A stretch of 64,000 bases of DNA from the NCBI RefSeq assembly GCF_000472865.1, contig NZ_AXAP01000013.1, positions 463 to 64,462 of the forward strand. The letters run 5' to 3'. The notes under the pieces were generated by a model that worked only from the letters and a program-made list of their open reading frames with translations, was not told where the DNA came from and did no database searches. The translations under genes and the position numbers were made by a program. The stretch comes from Bradyrhizobium elkanii WSM2783 (GTDB taxonomy: Bacteria > Pseudomonadota > Alphaproteobacteria > Rhizobiales > Xanthobacteraceae). Each line of letters opens with the position of its first letter. Position 1 is the first letter of the stretch. This document shows, in pieces, positions 25,008 through 32,798 of this stretch.

Positions 25008-26057
25008 ATGCACTCACCTGAGCGCAGGGGTGTTCACCACCGTGCACACCCTCCGGGCCGCATCGCCCAGTGGGATTCGGTGCGGATCTTCCTTGAGGTG
25101 GCACGGATCGGCAGCTTCCGCGCTGCAGCCCTCGAGCTGAACGCTTCGGCCAACTTCCTGCGGAAGCAGATCCTGCAACTAGAGAGTGCCTATAAAACGA
25201 CATTGATCACCCGCCATGTCGACGGCGTGCGGCTAACGCCCGAAGGCGAGAAGGTGCTGGAGGCGGCGCGGCGGATGGAGGAAGCCGCTTTCGGCCTCGA
25301 CCGCGCGCTGAGCCAGACCACGCCGGCGCTCTCCGGCGAGGTGCGCTTTGCCATCACCGAAGGTCTCGGCACTTTCTGGGTCGCGCCGCGGCTGATCGAA
25401 TTCCAGCGCGTCTATCCGGGGCTGCTCGTCGATCTCAAATGCGAGATGCGCTCCGCCGACGTGCTCCGCCTCGAGGCCGACGTCGCGGTGCAGCTCGAAG
25501 AACCGGACAAGCCCGATCTGAAGCGCGTCAAGATCGGCCGTCTTCACGTCATGCCGTTCGTCAGCCCGTCCTATGTCGAGATCTACGGTATGCCGAAGGA
25601 CCAGGACGACATAAGGCAGAACCACCGCATCGTGCTGCAAGACGCCGACCAGACCCGCGCGCAGCAGATGTACGAGCAATATGCCGGCCGCGAGCAGGTC
25701 GGCTTCGTCGCCATGCGCAACAATGTCAGCAGCGCCCATGTCTGGGCGGTCGCCAAAGGCGCCGGCATCGGCTGGCTGCCGACCTATGTGCCGGCGGTGG
25801 CGGGGCCTTTGATCCCGCTCGACATCGGCATCAACTTCTCGCTCGACATCTGGCTTGCCTATCATCCCGACGCCAAGCGGATTCCGCGCGTCAAGCAGTT
25901 GATCGACTGGACCATCCAGGCCTTCGACGGCCGGAAGTATCCGTGGTTCCGCGACGAGTTCGTGCATCCCAACGATCTGCAGAAAACCTACAAGGGGGAG
26001 CCACTGGTAAATCTGTTCGCAGGCTTCGTGAACGAAACACGCTCCAAGATCGGCTGA
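25008..26057 (+). CDS. LysR-family transcriptional regulator of the adjacent module
   Basis: The 349-residue protein is longer than most LysR proteins. It has about 20 extra residues at the N-terminus, then the helix-turn-helix SFRAAALELNASANFLRKQI, and a long C-terminal tail (KYPWFRDEFVHPNDLQKTYK). GAGG precedes the ATG. Its divergent position suggests that it controls the acetyltransferase-hydrolase-MFS unit. An XRE-type gene follows after 8 bases. Confidence 0.88.
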   Translation: MHSPERRGVHHRAHPPGRIAQWDSVRIFLEVARIGSFRAAALELNASANFLRKQILQLESAYKTTLITRHVDGVRLTPEGEKVLEAARRMEEAAFGLDRALSQTTPALSGEVRFAITEGLGTFWVAPRLIEFQRVYPGLLVDLKCEMRSADVLRLEADVAVQLEEPDKPDLKRVKIGRLHVMPFVSPSYVEIYGMPKDQDDIRQNHRIVLQDADQTRAQQMYEQYAGREQVGFVAMRNNVSSAHVWAVAKGAGIGWLPTYVPAVAGPLIPLDIGINFSLDIWLAYHPDAKRIPRVKQLIDWTIQAFDGRKYPWFRDEFVHPNDLQKTYKGEPLVNLFAGFVNETRSKIG

Positions 26058-26065
26058 GCAACCCA

Positions 26066-26470
26066 ATGAGCAAATCGACCGACGGGTACATCGATCAATT
26101 GGTGCAGGCCAAGTGGCGCGAGATCGGACTGTCGCTGTCCGACCTTGCGGAAGTGCTGGGAGCAACGCCCCCGCCCCCACAACGGTCGGAGCGCACAAAC
26201 GGCCGGGATGCGGTTGATATCGAGCGCCTGCGCCAGGTGGCGAATGCGCTCGGCGTCTCCGTCGATCTCTTCAACGGCCGCGCCACCAGCGCCGCCGCCC
26301 GGGCACGGCGGTTGCCTGCGCCGGGCTCGGCATCGTTGCAGTCGCTGCTCGAGTTGCGCCTGCTCCGGTTGTTTCGCGAATTGCACGACGCCGATACGAA
26401 ACGGATCCTGATCGACCTCACCGCACAGATCGTCAAGCGCCAGGCCGGTCCTCCCGGCGAGGCCGGCTGA
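26066..26470 (+). CDS. XRE-type helix-turn-helix protein
   Basis: The 134-residue product contains VQAKWREIGLSLSDLAEVLG, a Pro-rich interruption, then DIERLRQVANALGVSVDLFN. Together these make a Cro/C1-type helix-turn-helix with an unusually long loop. A C-terminal helical part (LLELRLLRLFRELHDADTKR then ILIDLTAQIVKRQ) resembles dimerisation tails of such proteins. It lies 8 bases after the LysR stop, so both are co-transcribed. Confidence 0.76.
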   Translation: MSKSTDGYIDQLVQAKWREIGLSLSDLAEVLGATPPPPQRSERTNGRDAVDIERLRQVANALGVSVDLFNGRATSAAARARRLPAPGSASLQSLLELRLLRLFRELHDADTKRILIDLTAQIVKRQAGPPGEAG

Positions 26471-26667
26471 CGCTATCCCTCGGCGCGCCGGCGCCCCGCC
26501 AAGCAGTCGCCGAGATTGGCCGGCAGGCTGGCCGGGGATAGAGCCCGCGCATGGTCGCGATGCAGCCAGCGCCATTGCCGCCGCCGTAAAATGCGTGTCT
26601 GTGGCCTCGGCCGGGTCCTTTCACATTCCGGCCCGGCGCGTGAACCCGCCGGGCGGGCCGCGGCGTC

Positions 26668-27615
26668 ATGAACCGGGCCCGACGCATGTCTGCTTCCGAG
26701 ACCACCTCCCCTGCCGGCTCCGGCAACTGGCTGGCCAACCAGCCCTACGTGCTGCTCAGCCTCACGGCGCTGTTCTGGGCCGGCAACGCCATCGTCGGCC
26801 GGCTCGCCGCCGGCCATATTGCGCCGGTGACGCTCTCCTTCCTGCGCTGGTCGCTGGCGTTCCTGTTGATCCTCCCCTGGGCCTGGCCGCACCTGAAGCG
26901 GGACTGGCCCGCGATCCGCGGCCGTCTCGGCCTGATGGTGTTGCTCTCGCTGACGGGAATCGGCGTCTTCAACACCATGCAGTACTGGGCGCTCGAATAT
27001 ACCCAGGCGCTGAACACGCTGCTGTTGCAATCGGCGGCGCCGCTGATCATCGCGGTGTGGTCGCTGGTCCTGCTCGGCGTGCGGCTGACGGTGGCACAGG
27101 CCTTCGGCGTCCTGCTGTCCCTTGCGGGCGTGCTGGTGATCATCCTGCACGGCGACCTCACCGCGCTGTCGAACGTCGAGTTCAACAAGGGCGACCTGAT
27201 CTTCCTCGCCGGTCTCACGATGTTCGGGATCTATTCGGTGCTGTCGCTGAAGCGGCCGGATATCCATGGCCTGTCATTCGTCGCCTTCACCTTCGGCTGC
27301 GGCGCGGCATGCCTGATACCGCTCCTGATCTGGGAATTGCTGGCGCGACCGGTGATGCAGCTTAACGTCGACAATGTGCTCTCACTGATCTATGTCGCGG
27401 TGTTTCCCTCGACGCTGGCCTATCTCTGCTTCAACCGCGGCGTCCAGTTGATCGGCGCCAACCGCACGGCGCCGTTCTTCCATGTGGTGCCGGTGTTCGG
27501 CACTGTGCTCTCGATCATCTTCCTTGGCGAGCATCCGCAACTGTTCCACTTCATCGGCTTTGCGCTGGTGCTGTCAGGCGTGTTCGTCGCCTCGCGCAAG
27601 CCGAAGCCGGCCTAG
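26668..27615 (+). CDS. EamA-family DMT transporter, paralogue 1
   Basis: The 315-residue product has ten membrane helices in two EamA halves. Landmarks are LTALFWAGNAIVGRLAAGHI, QYWALEYTQALNTLLLQSAA and, near the end, GANRTAPFFHVVPVFGTVLS. It is clearly paralogous to 43544-44494 along its whole length. The start at 26668 may be replaced by the ATG six codons later. Its stop codon TAG is the first bases of the repeat that follows. DMT proteins of this group export metabolites; the substrate is unknown. Confidence 0.88.
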   Translation: MNRARRMSASETTSPAGSGNWLANQPYVLLSLTALFWAGNAIVGRLAAGHIAPVTLSFLRWSLAFLLILPWAWPHLKRDWPAIRGRLGLMVLLSLTGIGVFNTMQYWALEYTQALNTLLLQSAAPLIIAVWSLVLLGVRLTVAQAFGVLLSLAGVLVIILHGDLTALSNVEFNKGDLIFLAGLTMFGIYSVLSLKRPDIHGLSFVAFTFGCGAACLIPLLIWELLARPVMQLNVDNVLSLIYVAVFPSTLAYLCFNRGVQLIGANRTAPFFHVVPVFGTVLSIIFLGEHPQLFHFIGFALVLSGVFVASRKPKPA

Positions 27616-27711
27616 AGCGTTTTCGAGCGAAGTGGACACCGGTTCGCGTGAAGAAAACGCGTCAAAACAAGAATCTAGAGCTTCGGTTCTGACTGAATCA
27701 GAACCGAAGCT
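27613..27711. repeat. TAGAGCGTTTTCGAGCGAAG repeat, copy 1, ending in a strong hairpin
   Basis: The element runs from TAGAGCGTTTTCGAGCGAAG through GAATCTAGAGC to a perfect 14-bp stem AGCTTCGGTTCTGA/TCAGAACCGAAGCT (27679-27692 and 27698-27711). A second copy is at 61182-61287. It separates two convergent genes and is well placed as a two-way terminator. Confidence 0.82.
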
Positions 27712-27734
27712 GTTCTTGGCGCGATCGGGCGAAA

Positions 27735-28823
27735 TCAGCCCTTACGCATTTTGCTCAGCAGATAGTTGTCGTAGTAGTTTTCTGCGATCTGCGTGTAGAA
27801 GAGCACGTCCTTCATATACGCGTCGTGGCTCTCTTTTGTTTTCTTGAACAGCGGGCTCTTCTCGGCAAGCTCGTTCAGATGATCCTGGGTGGCTTTGTAG
27901 CTCGCCTCCATGACCGGTTGCGGGAACGCGCGCAGCTCCGCCCCACCAGCGACAAGCCGTTTGAGGGCCGCAGGGTTCACGCTGTCGTATTTCTCGAGCA
28001 TCCAGGCGCCTGCCGCCGAGCCGGCCTGGGTGAGGATCGACTGGTATTGCTTGGGAAGCGCATTCCACTTCTCGTCGTTGACGATCATGTGCAGCATGGC
28101 TCCGCCTTCCCACCAGCCGGGGAAGTAATAGTACTTCGCCACCTTGTAGAAGCCGAGCTTCTCATCATCATAGGGTCCGACGAACTCCGCGGCGTCGATC
28201 GATCCCTTTTCGAGCGCTGAATACACATCGCCCCCCGCCAGTTGCTGCGGCACGACGCCGAGCCTTGCGAGCACATGACCGCCCATGCCCGCGATCCGGA
28301 ACTTGAGGCCGTTGAGATCATCGACCGTCTTGATCTCCTTGCGAAACCAGCCGCCCATTTGCGTGCCGGAGTTGCCGCACAGAATGGCATGCACCTTGAA
28401 AGGCCTCAGCGCTTCGTCGCAGAGTTCGGCACCGCCGCCGAACGTCCACCAGGAATGTTGATGGCGATGGTTCATGCCAAAAGGCGCGCCCGTCGCGTAA
28501 GCAAGCGCCGGCTCCTTGCCGATGTAGAAATAGAGCGGCGTCTGCGCGATCTCGACGGACGCGACGCTCACGGCATCAAGCGCCTGCAGGCCGGGCACGA
28601 TCTCGCCTGCCGCAAACGTCTGGATCTGAAACTTGTTGTCGGTGGCCTCCGCGACATATTTCGCAAAGGTCTGCGCCGTGCCGTAGATGGTATCGAGCGA
28701 CTTCGGAAAGCTCGACGTCAAACGCCACTTGATCTCGGGCATCGACTGCGCGATCGCCGGTGCCGCAACCAGCGTCGCCGCGCCGGTCACGGCGCCGCCT
28801 TTGAGAAACGTACGGCGTTTCAT
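27735..28823 (-). CDS. TRAP transporter solute-binding protein (DctP family), orphan
   Basis: The product is 362 residues from MKRRTFLKGGAVTGAATLVA, with a Tat signal (twin Arg at 3-4). The binding domain follows: IKWRLTSSFPKSLDTIYGTA, then GLKFRIAGMGGHVLARLGVV, which holds the conserved Arg that grips the substrate carboxylate, and DAAEFVGPYDDEKLGFYKVA. AAGGAG precedes the ATG; the frame up to 28973 has no ribosome site. It would bind an organic acid in the periplasm. The membrane subunits DctQ and DctM are absent from the neighbourhood. Confidence 0.9.
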   Translation of the reverse strand: MKRRTFLKGGAVTGAATLVAAPAIAQSMPEIKWRLTSSFPKSLDTIYGTAQTFAKYVAEATDNKFQIQTFAAGEIVPGLQALDAVSVASVEIAQTPLYFYIGKEPALAYATGAPFGMNHRHQHSWWTFGGGAELCDEALRPFKVHAILCGNSGTQMGGWFRKEIKTVDDLNGLKFRIAGMGGHVLARLGVVPQQLAGGDVYSALEKGSIDAAEFVGPYDDEKLGFYKVAKYYYFPGWWEGGAMLHMIVNDEKWNALPKQYQSILTQAGSAAGAWMLEKYDSVNPAALKRLVAGGAELRAFPQPVMEASYKATQDHLNELAEKSPLFKKTKESHDAYMKDVLFYTQIAENYYDNYLLSKMRKG

Positions 28824-29003
28824 GATGTCATCACTCCTTCGGATTGCAATTCGATTGGGCACCGCTTCCGCGTCCGGCCCGACGACATAAGGACCTATCG
28901 CAAACGCCCGGCCGATGCCAGAGCAGCCTACGACTGACCCCGTCCAAAGCCTTGAGCCTTGAGCCTTGTCCATCGCGCCTATGTGAGGCAGCGGGGTTTT
29001 GCG

Positions 29004-29873
29004 CTATCCCAGCTCAAAGGTGGTGACGCCGAATACGCGCTCCAATCGCAACGGCGGCACTGCGCCGGTATACATGCGCGCGGTCTCGAACACCGGCGCA
29101 AGACCCAGATCTTGCGCCAACGCGAGCGCGTCGCGGTTGATGCTGGGAACGTCGAGGAAGATTTCGCCGCCGCCCACGCGGGCCAGCAAAGCCGACAGAA
29201 CCGCCTCGGCACTGGCGCGGTCGTCGGCCACCAACGGGCCGATCTTGCAGCCCCTCCGGCACGGACGGATCACGCCCCAGCCGGCAAGGCCGCCGTCGCG
29301 GACAAGCGCGCAGCCGACATGGCCGGGCGAGCCGATCCAGGCGCGCAGGAATGCGGTGCGCCGAGCCGGAAACACCGTCGCGTCATCCGCCTCCACACTC
29401 GCCAATGGGACGTCGGCGAGCGGGACGATATTAGCCTGCGGCACATCCGGAGCCGCGACGGTGCCGCCGTAACGGACGTTGACATAAGCGAATTCGAACC
29501 CGGACTTCCTGTAGTTCTCCTGCTGCGCCACCACGCCGTCGAGCCCGATCACACGTCGGCCGGCGTGCGCGATGGCCGCGTTCCATATGCGCAGACCATA
29601 GCCGCGGCCGCGGAGATCCTTCCGCACGATATAGAAGCCGAGAAAGGCAAAACTCTCGTCGTAATTGACGCAGGAGACGGTCGCGATCGGCGCGCCGTCG
29701 AGCTCGCCGATGAAGAAGCCTTCCGGATCGGCCGCGGCGAAGCAGGTGGCGTCGGCGAGGCCCGGATTCCAGCCTTCGGCCGCCGCCCAGTCCACGGCGA
29801 TGGAGATTTCGTCCGGCCGCATCGTCCGGATGCACAGGCCGTTGGTGGCGGGCGGTCGTACAGATGGGCTCAT
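29004..29873 (-). CDS. GNAT-family N-acetyltransferase with C-terminal YitH-like domain
   Basis: The 289-residue product has a GNAT domain in its first half: FFIGELDGAPIATVSCVNYD, then the acetyl-CoA loop RKDLRGRGYGLRIWNAAIAH, then VAQQENYRKSGFEFAYVNVR. The second half (APDVPQANIVPLADVPLASV to the C-terminus) matches the extra domain of the YitH/HolE group of acetyltransferases. The acceptor is unknown. The gene stands alone. Confidence 0.84.
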   Translation of the reverse strand: MSPSVRPPATNGLCIRTMRPDEISIAVDWAAAEGWNPGLADATCFAAADPEGFFIGELDGAPIATVSCVNYDESFAFLGFYIVRKDLRGRGYGLRIWNAAIAHAGRRVIGLDGVVAQQENYRKSGFEFAYVNVRYGGTVAAPDVPQANIVPLADVPLASVEADDATVFPARRTAFLRAWIGSPGHVGCALVRDGGLAGWGVIRPCRRGCKIGPLVADDRASAEAVLSALLARVGGGEIFLDVPSINRDALALAQDLGLAPVFETARMYTGAVPPLRLERVFGVTTFELG

Positions 29874-30043
29874 GAACCGATATCACCACGAGTGAGCTGC
29901 GACCGGCAACCGAAGAAACGCCCTCGCGGCGGCGCCCGAGGCTCCCTGGAAAACACCCGCGGTGCCGCACGATCGAGTCACGGCCGGTGATGGCGGCGAG
30001 CATGACAACGCGGGAATGCGTCGGGCGCAAAATCACGAGAACC

Positions 30044-30173
30044 CTAGAGCGCGATGACTTTTCTTCGAATCGTCATCCCGCTCTAGCTCTTTGTTTGAGC
30101 ATGATCTCCGCGCAAACGCTTCGCGTTTGTCGCGAGGGAAAACCGGCCTCTACTTTTCCGGATCATGCTCTAG
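30044..30173. repeat. Composite GAGCATGATC repeat, copy 2
   Basis: The outer hairpin CTAGAGCGcGATGAC.../...CGTCATCCCGCTCTAG is followed by the unit GAGCATGATC ... GGATCATGCTCTAG with inner AAACGCTTCGCGTTT. It matches the second half of the repeat at 15066. Its last bases (CTAG at 30170) supply the stop codon of the adjoining leftward gene. Confidence 0.77.
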
Positions 30174-30511
30174 CGGCGGCCGCAGTAAGAGATGCCGCCG
30201 CCAGCCGACGCACACGCGCCCTTCAACGCGGGCCAGCCGGGAGACATCTTGGCGGCAGGAGTTGGCACCCCTCCATTCAGAACGTCCAGGTTGGGATAAT
30301 AGAACGAGAATGATCCCGGCTCCTGGATGGCTGCCCTCATGGTCCCGTCCGGATTGAAGTCGTTCCTCGGATTATACCCGGAGTCGCGCCGATTTTTCAT
30401 GTACAGGGCGCTGCTGCTCGCAGCGCCCGGCGCGGGAGCTTGCGCGAATGCCGACGTCGCTGCGGTGGCGGACAGCAGCGCGGCCGCTGCAAGAGCTTTG
30501 AATGAAATCAT
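30170..30511 (-). CDS. Small secreted protein of unknown function
   Basis: The product is 113 residues from MISFKALAAAALLSATAATS, a clear signal peptide cut after AFA at about residue 23. GCAGGAGAAAC precedes the ATG. The mature part is polar, with YNPRNDFNPDGT and FYYPNLDVLNG, and ends with two Cys in GACASAGGGISYC, perhaps a disulphide. The stop codon is provided by the neighbouring repeat. No domain is recognised. Confidence 0.7.
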   Translation of the reverse strand: MISFKALAAAALLSATAATSAFAQAPAPGAASSSALYMKNRRDSGYNPRNDFNPDGTMRAAIQEPGSFSFYYPNLDVLNGGVPTPAAKMSPGWPALKGACASAGGGISYCGRR

Positions 30512-30977
30512 TTTCGTTTCTCCTGCATGGATCGATTGTAGTCCGGCGAGGGACGAGACGAATTGATCCCGCTTCGTGAGGTGAACGTGCTGTCTGGATC
30601 GCGAGCTATCTTGAACGGAAGCATGTTCGTTTCTGAAAGGGAGACCGAGATCGGAGCCTCGATATTTCCCGATCACGCAAACGTTTGGCGGTTTGCCATC
30701 TGCCTCAATGAGGCAGACACCGCATGGGTTCACGGCAAGGCTGGGCCACTTCCGTAACGGCGAGACGGCGACGGATAGCAGTGATGCGATCGCAGTCTGC
30801 CAGCGCCGATGCTCAGCCTCGATGCGGCAGCGTCAAGTGTGCTCGGCGCGCCGCGCAGCGTGCGCAGAAGGTCACGCTTCGTTGAGGGCGCGTGATGAAA
30901 TATTTCCGAAGGCCGGCCGCTCTTCACAATAAGGAGCCGAGCGCTTCCTTGGCTTCTGTCATCATATGGAGAAACCA
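30512..30977. other. Intergenic stretch between divergent small genes, no gene seen
   Basis: Both flanking genes read away from this 466-base gap, so it must hold two promoters. A small perfect stem TCTGCCTCA/TGAGGCAGA lies at 30699-30717. I saw no convincing coding frame or named operator. Confidence 0.4.
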
Positions 30978-31388
30978 ATGACCAAAATGACTTTCGTGTC
31001 GGCCACGCTCATCGCAGCCGCCGTATTCACAACGCAGGCCATGGCTGCACGCAACGATGTCGCGGCGCGGCACGCCACGACCAAGGCCCATAGGGGCGTT
31101 ATGGACTGTGTGCGGGCTCCAGACGTCGGCGCATTTGCCTCGGATCCCTATATTGTCCCCCCCCTGCATGCCCAATGCCGCTGCTGGCACGTTCCAATAA
31201 CGACAATGAGTCGGGCTGGCAGACCTCGCCAGCCCGACTGCGTAGGGAGTCTACGCCTGTCGACACTCAAATTTTTCGGCGGCACCGCGGCGCTGCACGC
31301 CGCTCTCGCGCGGTTTCGGCAACAGCGCGATCATTCTTTCGGTGCGGGATGCCGCTTGCGAATTTTTTCACTACTCGCCAGGAGTTGA
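30978..31388 (+). CDS. Small secreted protein, reading frame probably shifted at a C8 tract
   Basis: MTKMTFVSATLIAAAVFTTQ begins a signal peptide cut after AMA; GGAG precedes the ATG. The frame as written runs to 31388 (136 residues), but the part after residue 60 looks unlike protein (CRCWHVPITTMSRAGRPRQP). A run of eight C at 31157-31164 lies exactly at the change. With seven C the protein would end VPPCMPNAAAGTFQ, with a stop at 31198-31200, 8 bases before a perfect hairpin. The short form is probably the true product. Function is unknown. Confidence 0.6.
   Translation: MTKMTFVSATLIAAAVFTTQAMAARNDVAARHATTKAHRGVMDCVRAPDVGAFASDPYIVPPLHAQCRCWHVPITTMSRAGRPRQPDCVGSLRLSTLKFFGGTAALHAALARFRQQRDHSFGAGCRLRIFSLLARS
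31209..31239 (+). terminator. Perfect 12-bp hairpin
   Basis: AGTCGGGCTGGC (31209-31220) pairs with GCCAGCCCGACT (31228-31239) around a 7-base loop. There is no T run. It sits just after the stop codon that the C7 version of the preceding gene would use. Confidence 0.55.
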
Positions 31389-31600
31389 TCATACAATCGG
31401 TCGATCTCGCGCGCCTGGTTGGGCGTGACATCCTCCTGATGCAAGGCTCTCAGCTCACGCTCGGTTGGCTGGTAATTGCGACCATTGCGAATCGGCCATG
31501 GCTCCTTGTGAACGGGCGGGGCGTCCTCTGCGGATGCGATGTTTGCCAGCGCTAACGACGCTACAGCCAATGCGACCCCAAGGAGAATGTTTCTTGACAT
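31331..31600 (-). CDS. Small secreted protein of unknown function
   Basis: The 89-residue product begins MSRNILLGVALAVASLALAN then IASA, a signal peptide. The mature part is highly charged and helical (NYQPTERELRALHQEDVTPN then QAREIDRLYDQLLASSEKIR). It should be periplasmic. Its end overlaps the unshifted frame of the previous gene, another reason to doubt that frame. Confidence 0.66.
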   Translation of the reverse strand: MSRNILLGVALAVASLALANIASAEDAPPVHKEPWPIRNGRNYQPTERELRALHQEDVTPNQAREIDRLYDQLLASSEKIRKRHPAPKE

Positions 31601-31735
31601 GGCTCGCTCTCAATCAGCTATCGAGGCTGAGACAGAAGCGCCGCTCATCAGAATGGGAAAACGTTATCGAGCGTGTGAATCAGCCTGCTCGGTAAATTGT
31701 TGAGCATGTTGTGACGACCAAGCTCGACGGGCTTG

Positions 31736-31966
31736 TCATCCCAACAACATGGATGCGAATGGATCATCGGCATTCTTGGCAGGTTGAGCGGTTCGCGGGG
31801 CAGAGGTGCAATCCACGTGGCGCACGGGCGCGCTCGAACGAACCAAATATTTGGTAGGGACATCCACTGCGTTAGCTGCAAGCGCAGTGGGAGTGCCAAG
31901 CGCGATGGTCCTCACGGCCAACATTGCGTAAGCGAGAACGGCACGTCGTGATTTGTCGGCCATCAT
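31736..31966 (-). CDS. Probable small secreted protein
   Basis: A GGAGA site lies 6 bases before the ATG at 31966. MMADKSRRAVLAYAMLAVRT then IALGTPTALA forms a signal peptide, leaving a mature part of about 45 residues with one Cys (RHVDCTSAPR). The gene reads away from the FNR/FixK-type site at 32160. No domain is recognised; the length and composition leave some doubt. Confidence 0.5.
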   Translation of the reverse strand: MMADKSRRAVLAYAMLAVRTIALGTPTALAANAVDVPTKYLVRSSAPVRHVDCTSAPRTAQPAKNADDPFASMLLG

Positions 31967-32159
31967 CGCGATTCTCCGTGCAGAGGTTTACCAGGAACGA
32001 GTGAGCGGACCCCAACAGGCTCGCTCATCTTTCCAGATCGATTTCGTCGCAGCCTTAGTCCAACAAGAGTTTGTGATGGATTTGATCGCCGCTGGGGTCG
32101 CTTGCGAAACGCCTCACTCACACGCCTCGAGCGCCGCCTTGCCCCACAGCGGACTTGTG

Positions 32160-32173
32160 TTGATCTTGATCAA
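32160..32173. promoter_or_regulatory. Perfect FNR/FixK-type binding site
   Basis: TTGATCTTGATCAA matches the FNR/FixK consensus TTGAT-N4-ATCAA at every fixed position. In Bradyrhizobium, FixK2 uses TTGA/C-N6-T/GCAA sites to switch on genes at low oxygen. It stands 194 bases upstream of the leftward small secreted gene (31966) and 393 bases upstream of the rightward 48-aa membrane gene (32566). Which gene it serves is not clear. Confidence 0.55.
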
Positions 32174-32255
32174 CGTTGCTGCCCGGCACCGGTTTTGATT
32201 TCACCCAACGCACGCATCAGAACGACCTTTGCCGTCGCTGGACGCTGAGGCTCGC

Positions 32256-32348
32256 AGGAAGGGCTGCAGCACGCAGCTGCGCCTTTACGGGCCGGTCGAA
32301 CCTTGGCTCGACAAGAGTTGGCGTCCCGGAGAGATCGAGCCGATGTGA
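32256..32348 (+). pseudogene. C-terminal relic of a DUF1254/DUF1214-type protein
   Basis: The frame ending at a TGA at 32346-32348 reads QLRLYGPVEPWLDKSWRPGE then IEPM. The pattern LRLYGP-x-E-x-x-x-D-x-SW-x-P is the usual last strand and tail of DUF1254/DUF1214 proteins. There is no matching upstream part, so only the 3' end is left. The match is short. Confidence 0.4.
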
Positions 32349-32565
32349 GTGAGCTTCCAAGGCTGCATCATCGAACCCCGGCTATCTGCCCCTCGGGAGT
32401 GGCCGCTCGAAGCGCCGGGAATTTTGGGTCATGTCCCGCCTTCCAGCCTCCGGTCGACCAGGCTCGATCGGTCGTGTGGCGTATTGACGGCCGCGCCCGG
32501 CGTGTTCATCATCCTTGGCAGCGGTCACCTAATGCGTAGTCTGCCAACCCCGTGGAGTGACAGCC

Positions 32566-32712
32566 ATGATGCAGAACCTCGTGGCCGGAGGTGTCTTGGT
32601 GGCTTTGATTATCATGGGCTTGCTTGCCTTCGCCCAGAAACACGAAGGGTGCTTGCACGGACGCTCGATCCAGACCTTCAAGCCCTGCGGATCGATCAGC
32701 ACTACAATGTAG
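32566..32712 (+). CDS. 48-aa single-pass membrane protein
   Basis: GGAG lies 7 bases before the ATG at 32566. The product MMQNLVAGGVLVALIIMGLL then AFAQKHEGCLHGRSIQTFKP has one membrane helix (residues 4-23) and a 25-residue tail with two Cys (HEGCLHG and KPCGS). The tail would be periplasmic if the N-terminus stays inside. It lies downstream of the FNR/FixK-type site and 86 bases before the DUF2066 gene. Small membrane proteins of this size often modify larger complexes; here the partner is unknown. Confidence 0.55.
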   Translation: MMQNLVAGGVLVALIIMGLLAFAQKHEGCLHGRSIQTFKPCGSISTTM

Positions 32713-32798
32713 CGCGGGCTGGAGTATTGCCGCCGCGTGGCCACCAAGCGGCTCGGCATCGTCAACCCTCATTCTCTTACTCTTGGCGCTGTTAAGAG

